NCBI GenBank assembly: GCA_025928535.1
Contig: JAICJJ010000088.1
Coordinates: forward strand, 1 to 8,601
Origin: Thermomicrobiales bacterium
GTDB lineage: Bacteria > Chloroflexota > Chloroflexia > Thermomicrobiales > UBA6265
Direction of reading: 5' to 3'
DNA length: 8,601 nucleotides
The notes below the pieces were generated by a model that did not search any database, was not told the DNA's origin, and worked only from the letters and a program-made list of their open reading frames with translations. The translations under genes were made by a program, and so were the position numbers. Of the stretch, positions 1 through 6,287 are shown piece by piece; position 1 is the stretch's first letter, and every line of letters begins with the position of its first letter.

Positions 1-1590
1 CATGTACTCCCGCTCGACGCCGTTGGTTTCGAGCCGGACAAGGCCGGAAAAGCGGGCGACGCCATGATCGATGTGGACGACGTGCTCGCCCGGTTGGAGA
101 CCGCGGGCGAACGCTTCCGCTTCCTGGCCGCCGGGCCGGCGGCCGAGACGGCGCGCCTGCTTGCGAAAACCGAACAGTTCCAGATCGCTCAGCACCAGGA
201 GCCGCGCCGCCGGCAGCGCCCAGCCGCCGTCGATGTCGGAATCGCGGATTTCCAGCACGCCGGGCTCCAGCGGCGCGGCCGATCTGCCGGCGGCGTCGCG
301 GCGCTTTTCGCGGCGGGGGAAGATGTCGCGCGCTTCGAAGATTTCGGTCAGCCGATCGACCTGGTCGGTCGCGATCGAAACGCGCCAGCCGGCTGCCAGT
401 CGTTCGCGGACATCGTCGACGACGTCGGCGAGGCGGCCGGCATAGTTCGGGGCGTCGACGAGCGAAGCGGCGACGACGCGCTCCGGTTCGCCGGCCGCGC
501 CGAAGCGGAGCGCCCGCATGCGCGCGAGCGAGGCGGCGACAACGGTCCAGGCGGCGATCGGCGAACGCAGCCCGGGCGGCAATTCGCCGTTCGCCACGAA
601 AGCCGCTTCCAGTTCGTCCGCCTGGGCGGCGAGTTGCGACGCGGCGAGATCGACCGCCGCCGGCTCGTCGATCACGAGCAGGTCGCCCGCCGCGAAATAG
701 TCGGTGAGCGTCGCCGGTCGCTCCAGGAGGTAGGGCGCGAAGAGATCGACCGAGGCGGGCGTCACGTTGGCGTCCATCTGGTCGAGCATGTGATTCCATT
801 CGGCCGCCACCTCCGGCCGCAAGCCGGTCTGATCGAGTTCCCGCAACGTCTCCGCGGCGTTCGGCAGCCGCCAAAGCGGCAACTCGGCGGGCGGCAGCAG
901 ATGGACGTCGCGCAAGCGCCCGACCGAGCGTTGCGTGCCCGGATCGAAACTGCGAATCGTCTCCACGTCGTCGCCGAACAGATCCAGCCGAACCGGCAGG
1001 TCGAACGCGGGCGGAAAGAGATCGATGATGCCGCCGCGGCGCGCGATTTCGCCCGGTTCCTGCACGAGCGGCACGGCCTGATAGCCGAGCCGCGTCGCCC
1101 AGCGCATCAGCGCCTCGACGTCCAGACGCTCGCCGACGCGGACGATTCGGCTTTCGCGTTCGAGCTCGGCTGGGTCGAAGACGAGTTGGGCGAGTCCGCT
1201 CGCGGTCGCGACGATCACCGGCCCCGGCACGCCGTCGCGTCGGGCGGCGCGCAAGCGGTCGAGGATGGCGACGCGCCGGGTGGCGACTTCGAGATCGAAC
1301 GGCAATTGCTCGAACGGAAGGGCGTCGGGCGATGGCCAGACGATCGGCTGGCGGTCCGGCGGCAGGTACGCGCCGAGCGCTGCGGCGAACCGGTCGGCCC
1401 GTTCGCCGCGGGAAGTGACCACGAGCGCCGACGACGCTGGATGCGCCCCGATCGCGGCGGCGGCGACGGCGGGACGCGCCGCCGCGGGCAGGGCGTCGAG
1501 CGAACGCGATCGACCCGGCGCGAGGCCGGAAAACGCGGCGTCGAGCACGGGGTCGTCGGCAAGGAAGGGAAGCAGATGATCGAGCGACAT
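1..1590 (-). CDS. mfd: Transcription-repair coupling factor Mfd, N-terminal part (3' end beyond window)
   Basis: Mfd removes RNA polymerase stalled at DNA lesions and recruits UvrA to start nucleotide excision repair in the cytoplasm. The reverse strand is open for 530 codons from the ATG at 1590 to the window edge. Residues about 1-310 match the UvrB-like N-terminal module: PSPDALPFEQLPFD (87-99 region), then RRGGIIDLFP (184-193) and VRLDLFGDDVETIRSFDP (200-217). Near the right end of the visible protein are a DLELFGFRKQARR stretch and GLQPGEHVVHIDHGVARFSG, the usual entry to the CarD-like RNA-polymerase-interacting domain. The last visible residues are EREYM, so the rest of that domain and the helicase motor lie outside. 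A weak GGTGGA precedes the start by about 5 bases. The gene diverges from comEA. The family identification is firm; the start is the only well-placed ATG at the conserved N terminus. Confidence 0.95.
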   Translation of the reverse strand, partial: MSLDHLLPFLADDPVLDAAFSGLAPGRSRSLDALPAAARPAVAAAAIGAHPASSALVVTSRGERADRFAAALGAYLPPDRQPIVWPSPDALPFEQLPFDLEVATRRVAILDRLRAARRDGVPGPVIVATASGLAQLVFDPAELERESRIVRVGERLDVEALMRWATRLGYQAVPLVQEPGEIARRGGIIDLFPPAFDLPVRLDLFGDDVETIRSFDPGTQRSVGRLRDVHLLPPAELPLWRLPNAAETLRELDQTGLRPEVAAEWNHMLDQMDANVTPASVDLFAPYLLERPATLTDYFAAGDLLVIDEPAAVDLAASQLAAQADELEAAFVANGELPPGLRSPIAAWTVVAASLARMRALRFGAAGEPERVVAASLVDAPNYAGRLADVVDDVRERLAAGWRVSIATDQVDRLTEIFEARDIFPRREKRRDAAGRSAAPLEPGVLEIRDSDIDGGWALPAARLLVLSDLELFGFRKQARRLGRRPGGQEAEAFARGLQPGEHVVHIDHGVARFSGLVRLETNGVEREYM

Positions 1591-1631
1591 GCGTCCACCG
1601 GAACGGCCGCGCGGGAACGACACGGCCACGG

Positions 1632-1661
1632 AAAAAGGGGCGCGGCCTGAGCGGCCGGCCC
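1632..1661 (-). terminator. Terminator-like hairpin in the presumed mfd leader
   Basis: Read on the minus strand, 1661-1653 (GGGCCGGCC) pairs with 1647-1638 (GGCCGCGCCC) as nine G-C pairs with one bulged C at 1642 and a five-base loop. It is followed by C and then five T (1636-1632). This is the layout of an intrinsic terminator. It lies about 40 bases upstream of the mfd start and no minus-strand gene precedes it. It could attenuate mfd transcription or block stray transcription from the comEA side. The fold is seen in sequence; its activity is inferred. Confidence 0.45.
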
Positions 1662-1675
1662 TTGACGATAGCCCA

Positions 1676-1700
1676 ATCGTAGCACGGCGCCTCTTGCCAA
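1676..1700 (-). promoter_or_regulatory. Possible mfd promoter (extended -10)
   Basis: On the minus strand TGCTACGAT gives an extended -10 with TACGAT at 1681-1676. A TTGGCA at 1700-1695 resembles a -35, but the 13-base spacing is too short for a standard promoter, so only the extended -10 carries weight. If used, the mfd leader would be about 80 bases and would include the terminator-like hairpin at 1632-1661. No convincing comEA promoter was found in 1660-1781. Confidence 0.25.
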
Positions 1701-1781
1701 GGGCCGGCGCCGACCGCATCATGGGCGGCGAATCGACAGTCGCGCGAGCGGTCGCGCGTATTTGCAATTGGCGGAGCGTCG

Positions 1782-2363
1782 ATGTCCCGCGTGGTGGTCG
1801 TGTTGCTTTCGGCCGCGGTCGGCCTGATGGCCGTCTACGCGCTGATGAGCGCGCTCGACGAGCGATCGGCGCCGGCGATCGTGATCGAGGCGCCGGCGAC
1901 GCCCGCGACATTCCGGGTCGCTGTCAACGGCGCCGTCGCCCGGCCCGGGGTCTACGCGGTGGCTGCCACTGCGCGGCTGGCGGACGCCGTCGCGGCGGCC
2001 GGCGGTCTCGCGCCCGACGCGGATCTCGCCGCGCTCAACCTCGCCCGGCGGTTGAACGACGGCGACGCGATCGTGATTCCCGCTGTCGGCGCCGCTCCGC
2101 CTGCCCCGACCGCCCCGCCGGCCCGGACCGCCGCGACGAAACCGACGCCCGAGCAAACGACGGCTCCCGCCGTGCTCGACCTGAACACGGCGAGCGCCGA
2201 AGAATTTGACGCGTTGCCGGGCATCGGGCCGGTGCTGGCCCAGCGGATCGTCGATGACCGGACGCAAAACGGGCCGTTCGCCTCGGTCGACGATCTGGCG
2301 CGCGTGCAAGGCATCTCGCAGCGCATGGTCGATGCGCTGCGGTCGCAACTCGTCGTGCGGTAG
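1782..2363 (+). CDS. comEA: Competence protein ComEA (SLBB + helix-hairpin-helix DNA receptor)
   Basis: ComEA is the membrane-anchored receptor that binds incoming double-stranded DNA outside the cell and passes it to the ComEC channel. The 193-residue product has an N-terminal membrane anchor (about 3-22), an SLBB domain (about 42-100, with FRVAVNGAVARPGVYAV), a Pro/Ala/Thr-rich linker (about 104-130), and a C-terminal helix-hairpin-helix pair (131-192: LDLNTASAEEFDALPGIG, then VQGISQRMVDAL). Length and domain order are standard for the family. The ATG has a GGAG at 1773-1776, 5 bases upstream. comEC starts 9 bases after the stop, so the two are very likely cotranscribed. mfd diverges upstream. 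Confidence 0.93.
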   Translation: MSRVVVVLLSAAVGLMAVYALMSALDERSAPAIVIEAPATPATFRVAVNGAVARPGVYAVAATARLADAVAAAGGLAPDADLAALNLARRLNDGDAIVIPAVGAAPPAPTAPPARTAATKPTPEQTTAPAVLDLNTASAEEFDALPGIGPVLAQRIVDDRTQNGPFASVDDLARVQGISQRMVDALRSQLVVR

Positions 2364-2372
2364 GCCGACGCG

Positions 2373-3896
2373 ATGACCGGCATCCTCCTGAGCCTCGCTT
2401 GTCTGATCGCGGCGCTCTTCGCGTGGAAAGGCGCGGCGGCCATCGTGCTGCTCGTCGCCGGCTGGCTGGCGTGCGACCGCCGGCGCGCGGCCTACCTCGC
2501 TCCGGCTGGCCTGATCGCCGCCGTCGCCGTCGTCGCGGCGGCGCGAAGTCAGCCGCCTCCGTCGACGGCGTCGCTCGCCTGGGTTGACGAAGCGGACGCG
2601 ATTCGCGGCCGGGTCGTCAGCGGACCGATCCTGACGGGCCGCGTCCAGCAGTTCGTGCTCGACGTCGAACAACGGCATTGGCAGGGCGTCTGGAGCGACG
2701 CGGCCGGCGCGATCTGCGTCGCCGTGCGGCCCTACCCCCCGCTGACGATTGGCGATCAGGCGTGGGTCGGCGGCCCGATCGAACGCGTGGAAGATCAGGC
2801 CGAGGCGATCCAGGGCTGGCTGACGAGTCGGGATTGCGGCGGCTCCATGTTCGCCTACGCCACGACGATCGAGGAACGAGGATCGGGCTGGCTCAGGGAG
2901 CTGTCCCTGTTGCGGCGGCGGATGACGGTCGCGTTGCAGCAGGCGGCGCCGGGCGACGCGGGCGTGCTGCTGAGCGGATTCGTGACTGGCGATGATCGGG
3001 CGCTGACCGCGGCGCGGCGCGATGCGTTTCTGCGCACGAGCACGGTTCATCTGACCGCGGTCAGCGGGGCGAACCTGGCGCTCCTGGTCGCGGTGATCGC
3101 CGGAACCGGATCGATGTTCGGCGTCGGGAAGCGGTTCGCCTGGCAAGCGCTGGTCGTGGTCGGCGTCTGGGTTTACGCGCTGCTGGTCGGCCTGGAGCCG
3201 CCGGCGTTTCGGGCCGCGATCGTGGCGTCGGTTGCGATGTTCGCCGTGCGCGTCGGCCGGCGGCCCGATTTCGTCACCCTGGTCCTGCTCGCCGGCGCGG
3301 CCGAGGTTTTGCTCAGGCCGCAGGATGTCTGGTCGCTGTCGTTTCGGTTGTCGCTCGTCTCGTCGCTCGCCTTGTCGATGGTGATGGCGAATCTGCCGGA
3401 AGCGGTCGGACGCGGATGGGGCGCGACGGCGCTGCTGGCGACGGCGACGGCCCAACTGGCGACGCTGCCGCTCCTGCTGCCGATCTCCGGCACGATCTCG
3501 CTGGTCGCGATTCCGGTCAATCTGGCGATCGGGCCGCTGGCGGAAGCGGCATTTCCGCTCGCGACGGCCGCGAGTCTGGCGGGGGTCGTCTGGCGGCCGC
3601 TGGGCGAAGCGATGGCGATGCCGGCGCGTCTGCTGGCCGACGGCGTGATTCGGGTCGTCGATCTCGGCGCCGTCGCGCCCTGGGGCTTGCAGCCGGTTGG
3701 CGCGCCCGACCTGTTGTCGCTGACGGCGCTGGCGGGCGGGGTGGCGGCGGCGATCCTCTGGGCGTGCGCCGACGTCCGAAACTGGACGCGGCGGGCGCCG
3801 GACGATTTCCGGACGCTGCCGCCGCGTCTTCGCGCTGCTGGATTTGGCGTGGCGTTGGGCGTCGCGATCGGCGTCGCCCTCCGCGTGGCCGGTTAG
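2373..3896 (+). CDS. comEC: ComEC/Rec2 DNA-uptake channel, competence domain only
   Basis: ComEC is the inner-membrane channel that takes in one DNA strand during natural transformation. The 507-residue product has N-terminal membrane helices (about 4-57), a soluble OB-like region (about 70-165), then the Competence domain: GDAGVLLSGFVTGDDRAL (194-211), HLTAVSGANLALL (226-238), LVGLEPPAFRAAIVAS (271-286), SLSFRLSLVSSLAL (321-334) and ATAQLATLPLLL (358-369), with multiple hydrophobic segments. The protein stops about 35 residues after the last large membrane segments, with no DVGQGDA-type metallo-beta-lactamase domain, which many homologues carry at the C terminus. No frameshift remnant follows, because the next bases belong to the opposite-strand gene. 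Start ATG follows comEA by 9 bases without a strong ribosome binding site, consistent with translational coupling. Confidence 0.92.
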   Translation: MTGILLSLACLIAALFAWKGAAAIVLLVAGWLACDRRRAAYLAPAGLIAAVAVVAAARSQPPPSTASLAWVDEADAIRGRVVSGPILTGRVQQFVLDVEQRHWQGVWSDAAGAICVAVRPYPPLTIGDQAWVGGPIERVEDQAEAIQGWLTSRDCGGSMFAYATTIEERGSGWLRELSLLRRRMTVALQQAAPGDAGVLLSGFVTGDDRALTAARRDAFLRTSTVHLTAVSGANLALLVAVIAGTGSMFGVGKRFAWQALVVVGVWVYALLVGLEPPAFRAAIVASVAMFAVRVGRRPDFVTLVLLAGAAEVLLRPQDVWSLSFRLSLVSSLALSMVMANLPEAVGRGWGATALLATATAQLATLPLLLPISGTISLVAIPVNLAIGPLAEAAFPLATAASLAGVVWRPLGEAMAMPARLLADGVIRVVDLGAVAPWGLQPVGAPDLLSLTALAGGVAAAILWACADVRNWTRRAPDDFRTLPPRLRAAGFGVALGVAIGVALRVAG

Positions 3897-5302
3897 GCGT
3901 CTGCCTGCCGAGCCAGTTTCTGCCGCACCTTGGCTTCCTGCATCTGCTTCTTCGCCAACTTCGGATCGGATTCCGGGAAGAGCCAGCGGGCGCCGCGGCC
4001 GCCGATCCGGGCCAGCCGGTAGAAGATCATGCCGGCCAGGAACACCTGCATGAACTGTCCGACGACCGCGACGCCGCCGAGACTGCCTTTCGACATGTTC
4101 GACAGATCGATCGGGTGGTTCAGGAACCGGGTGGCCATCGCGATCAGCCCAATGACCGCCAGCGCGCCGAGAGCGATCAGCCGCCGTTTGCGCCCGACGT
4201 CGTCCATCGACGCCGGCGGCGCCGCGTCGTCCGATTCGGGCGCTTCGCCTTCCGTCGCCTGCGCCGCCTGCCGCTCGCTCCGGCGTCGCTGCTTTGCGGC
4301 GCCCTGGTCGGTGGCGCCCGCCAACTCGGCGAAACGTGACGCGTCGATCGGGTCGGCGTCGAGGCTGACCACCTGGGCCCGCAACGCATCGCGCTCGACC
4401 TGCAGTTGGCCGATCATCTTTTGCGACTCGTTGAGATGCATCGTCACGGCGTTGACGTACCGGATCAGCGGCGCGATCGCCGCATTGTTCGGGTCGACCG
4501 CGCCCAGCACCTCTTCCGCCGCCGCCCGCTGGACATCGACGCGCCCCGCCATGCGTTCCGTTCGCTTGCTCTTGCCGTCGTCGCCCGGCACCACGCCGAT
4601 GTCGGCGCGGACGAGCACGGGCGGGCGGGGCGCTGATTCAACCCCATTGGGCGCGGCCGACTCGTCGACTTCGGCGACGACGCCGTTTGCAGCGGGGCGC
4701 GTCGGTTTTGCCGGGCGCTCCGCCCGCCGCTCTTCGCGGTCGGCGCGTCGCTCCTCGCGGGACGGCGCGTCCGCGCTTTCCTTGCCCGCGCGCCGGGCGG
4801 CCTTGCGCTCCAGCCGTTCGGCGTGATTGCCATTGCGGGAGCGCGCCGTCGCCTGATCCGGATCATCGCTCGCAAGGTCGCCAGGTTCGGACGCGGCGAG
4901 CGGTTCAACCGCCTCGGCGTCGATGAACTCGTTGGAGGTCGGATCCGAACCCGCGTCGCCGAGCGGCGCTGCCTCGGCCTCGGCGTCGCTCGATGACAAC
5001 GCGTCCGGCGCGATGGCATCGGCATCGAGCGCGGCCGACGGGTCGGCCGCATCCGCCAGCGGCGCGGCGACGACCGAAGCATCCAGTTTCCGCTCTTTGC
5101 GCTCCAGGCGTCGCTCGCCGCGATCGGCGCGTTTCTGTTCACGGGCGGCCCTGCGATCCGTCCGGGCTCCCTGACTGTCGTCGGCGCTCGGCTCGATTGG
5201 GTCGAGCGGCGTCTGCGCCAACTGGTCCGGCGACGCGCCGTTCGGCGACGCCGGTTCCATCGTCGCGATTCCGCCCGGTCCCTGGTCGTTTTGATCGGTC
5301 AT
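3893..5302 (-). CDS. Uncharacterised Arg/Glu/Ala-rich protein with coiled coil and two C-terminal membrane helices
   Basis: No known family recognised. The 469-residue product begins MTDQNDQG. Residues about 1-250 are hydrophilic low-complexity sequence alternating acidic Asp/Ala/Ser stretches with two densely charged Arg/Glu blocks (about 47-72 and 161-198, e.g. SREERRADREERRAERPAK). Residues about 279-314 form a probable coiled coil (MHLNESQKMIGQLQVERDAL). After another polar linker come two likely membrane helices (about 374-394 and 409-433) and a basic C terminus (KLAKKQMQEAKVRQKLARQ). This suggests a membrane-anchored protein with a large disordered, probably cytoplasmic, N-terminal region. 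I chose the ATG at 5302 because GGGGAG lies at 5312-5307; the longer reading from 5440 would run through the tRNA promoter and into the tRNA. Its TAA overlaps the comEC TAG by 4 bases, tail to tail. Confidence 0.82.
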   Translation of the reverse strand: MTDQNDQGPGGIATMEPASPNGASPDQLAQTPLDPIEPSADDSQGARTDRRAAREQKRADRGERRLERKERKLDASVVAAPLADAADPSAALDADAIAPDALSSSDAEAEAAPLGDAGSDPTSNEFIDAEAVEPLAASEPGDLASDDPDQATARSRNGNHAERLERKAARRAGKESADAPSREERRADREERRAERPAKPTRPAANGVVAEVDESAAPNGVESAPRPPVLVRADIGVVPGDDGKSKRTERMAGRVDVQRAAAEEVLGAVDPNNAAIAPLIRYVNAVTMHLNESQKMIGQLQVERDALRAQVVSLDADPIDASRFAELAGATDQGAAKQRRRSERQAAQATEGEAPESDDAAPPASMDDVGRKRRLIALGALAVIGLIAMATRFLNHPIDLSNMSKGSLGGVAVVGQFMQVFLAGMIFYRLARIGGRGARWLFPESDPKLAKKQMQEAKVRQKLARQADA

Positions 5303-5306
5303 GTCG

Positions 5307-5312
5307 CTCCCC
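5307..5312 (-). promoter_or_regulatory. Ribosome binding site deciding the start at 5302
   Basis: GGGGAG on the minus strand lies 4 bases before the ATG at 5302. It selects this start over the in-frame ATGs further upstream (up to 5440), which have no comparable site and would overlap the tRNA-Glu promoter. Confidence 0.6.
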
Positions 5313-5391
5313 ACCCGATGCCGGAGTCGCCCAACCCGACGAGAAAGATGCCGCGCGAACGGGGGGCGCATCTGAGCGTCGGCGCGCGGCG

Positions 5392-5421
5392 TTGACATCG
5401 TATCGCCGAACAGAGTATCGT
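5392..5421 (+). promoter_or_regulatory. Promoter of tRNA-Glu
   Basis: A perfect TTGACA (5392-5397), an 18-base spacer and TATCGT (5416-5421) predict a transcript start near 5428, a few bases before the tRNA at 5433. A 6-base inverted repeat (CCGAAC 5406-5411, GTTCGG 5420-5425) flanks the -10. Confidence 0.7.
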
Positions 5422-5432
5422 TCGGAGCCGAT

Positions 5433-5506
5433 GCCCCCATAGTCTAGCGGCCTAGGACGTCACCCTTTCAAGGTGAAGATCGCGGGTTCGAATCCCGCTG
5501 GGGGTA
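5433..5506 (+). tRNA. tRNA-Glu (anticodon TTC)
   Basis: Folds as a complete cloverleaf. The acceptor stem is GCCCCCA with TGGGGGT (5433-5439 / 5499-5505, first pair G-T). The D arm is GTC...GAC (5442-5444 / 5456-5458). The anticodon stem TCACC/GGTGA (5460-5464 / 5472-5476) holds loop CTTTCAA with TTC at 5467-5469. The T arm GCGGG/CCCGC has loop TTCGAAT (5487-5493). The discriminator is A5506 and the next bases are CCG, so the CCA tail is not encoded and must be added by tRNA nucleotidyltransferase. TTC reads both GAA and GAG, giving glutamate. Confidence 0.95.
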
Positions 5507-5812
5507 CCGCTCTTCATCCCCCGCATCCCTTCACCAGGACTCCCCACGCCATGTTCCCGACCGCGCCGCGGGCGGCAACCGCCGTCCACGCCTCCGACCG
5601 TTCGGCAGGCGACCCGCGTTCCGGTCGAATTTCGCGTTCGCGCCGAGTCTAGTCGAGAATGGCGCGAAATGCCACATTTCGCCAACGATGAAATCGTAAT
5701 CGGCGATTGCGCGCGGCGGTTTCGACGATTCCCGCCGGTTCGCTCGGAAGCGACGACGAGCGCCGGAATGATTTCGGGACTATCGATCAGGCTGTGGCGC
5801 GACCGCCGGCCA
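5507..5812. other. Gene-free spacer between tRNA-Glu and the small-protein operon
   Basis: About 300 bases in which I see no credible gene: open frames here lack ribosome binding sites and recognisable proteins, and one is just the antisense of the tRNA. There is no T-run hairpin directly after the tRNA, so its terminator is not evident. The only structure is the dyad cluster at 5664-5708, in a locally AT-richer patch. Confidence 0.6.
5664..5708. repeat. Cluster of three short dyad repeats
   Basis: Three inverted repeats lie side by side. GCGAAATG / CATTTCGC (5664-5671 / 5675-5682) is an 8-bp perfect stem with a CCA loop. ACGAT / ATCGT (5685-5689 / 5693-5697) has a GAA loop. AATCG-G-CGATT spans 5698-5708. 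They may be regulator binding sites or an RNA structure downstream of the tRNA. No T-run follows, so a standard terminator is unlikely. Confidence 0.5.
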
Positions 5813-5841
5813 TTGACACGCTCATGGCTGGATGGTAGCGT
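5813..5841 (+). promoter_or_regulatory. Strong promoter of the small Gly/Asn-rich protein pair
   Basis: A perfect TTGACA (5813-5818), a 17-base spacer and TAGCGT (5836-5841) predict transcription starting near 5848. The -35 is identical to that of the tRNA-Glu promoter and the -10 differs from it at one base (TATCGT versus TAGCGT), suggesting the same housekeeping sigma factor and a high expression level. Confidence 0.7.
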
Positions 5842-5849
5842 GGCATGGG

Positions 5850-5904
5850 GTTCCGCTTGACGATCGTTTCCCGGGTGCGCATGGGGGCGGCCGCAAGGCG
5901 GAAC
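5850..5904 (+). promoter_or_regulatory. Predicted 5'-end hairpin in the mRNA leader
   Basis: GTTCCGC (5850-5856) followed by TTG (5857-5859) pairs with CAA (5894-5896) and GCGGAAC (5898-5904), leaving G5897 bulged: ten pairs closing a loop of about 34 bases. The stem begins within a few bases of the predicted transcript start. Such a position is known to protect some bacterial mRNAs from 5'-end-dependent decay; that role here is inferred. Confidence 0.4.
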
Positions 5905-5945
5905 GGGTTGTGGGCAGCGGGTTCTTCCTGGGAGGGAGTCGGACC

Positions 5946-6218
5946 ATGAAAGAGGAACTTTTTGCGCAGTTCACGGCGTCGGCCGGCAACGGCGGCGTCG
6001 CGACGGCGGGCGCCAACGGCGGCGCGGTGAGCCTCGGCGCGATCAATAGCGGCGGCAACGCCGGCGGCGCCATCGGCGTCGGCAACACCAGCGGCGGCAA
6101 CGTCGACATCACGGGCGAGACCAACACGAACAACACCAGCCTCGGCGTTTCCGCCAATGGCGGCACGGCCATCGCGGACGCGTCGGGCGGCAGCTACAAC
6201 CTGGCCTTCGTCAGTTAG
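5946..6218 (+). CDS. Small Gly/Ala/Asn-rich repeat protein, paralogue A
   Basis: Function unknown. The 90-residue product starts MKEELFAQFTASAGNGG and ends YNLAFVS. It is dominated by Gly, Ala and Asn, with short alternating hydrophobic stretches separated by NGG/GGN turns, as in beta-solenoid or other stacked-strand folds. A pseudo-repeat with pattern NGGxAxAxAxGGxxxL occurs at residues 15-30 and again at 71-86. There is one Lys (residue 2), no Arg, His, Cys, Trp or Pro, and no signal peptide or membrane segment. The start is set by the strong GGAGGGAG at 5931-5938, 7 bases upstream; an upstream in-frame ATG at 5832 lies before the predicted transcript start and is rejected. The gene is followed 69 bases later by a paralogue that is about two-thirds identical by eye, likely on the same mRNA. 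Confidence 0.88.
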   Translation: MKEELFAQFTASAGNGGVATAGANGGAVSLGAINSGGNAGGAIGVGNTSGGNVDITGETNTNNTSLGVSANGGTAIADASGGSYNLAFVS

Positions 6219-6287
6219 ACGAGCCAGATCGTCACTGCGCACCAGTTTCGGTCGGTTCGTCGTGCGAGTTGAGGGAGGACGGGGGTC

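Noticed and set aside
64..1650. 528-codon rightward open frame
   Set aside because: It is the antisense of mfd. Its Arg/Gly/Asp-rich translation has no recognisable motif, whereas the reverse strand encodes clear Mfd motifs.
1719..3455. 578-codon leftward open frame
   Set aside because: It lies antisense to comEA and comEC, is rich in Arg/Asp/His as expected from the complement of GC-rich genes, and has no motif. ComEA and ComEC are unmistakable on the other strand.
3416..4339. 307-codon rightward open frame spanning the comEC end
   Set aside because: Out-of-frame shadow of comEC continuing as antisense of the charged membrane protein; low-complexity Arg/Gly sequence with no motif.
5303..5440. 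N-terminal extension (46 residues) of the charged membrane protein
   Set aside because: It would run through the tRNA-Glu promoter and the first tRNA bases. A good ribosome binding site supports the start at 5302.
5452..5685. Leftward open frame ending in GIRTRDLHLERVTS
   Set aside because: This peptide is the translation of the tRNA-Glu antisense strand, a common false gene.
5507..5845. Possible integration site or mobile element next to the tRNA
   Set aside because: No integrase, no duplicated tRNA 3' end and no change in base composition is visible within the window.
5832..5945. In-frame upstream start for paralogue A
   Set aside because: The ATG at 5832 lies before the predicted transcript start and the frame overlaps the -10; the strong ribosome binding site and the paralogue alignment fix the start at 5946.
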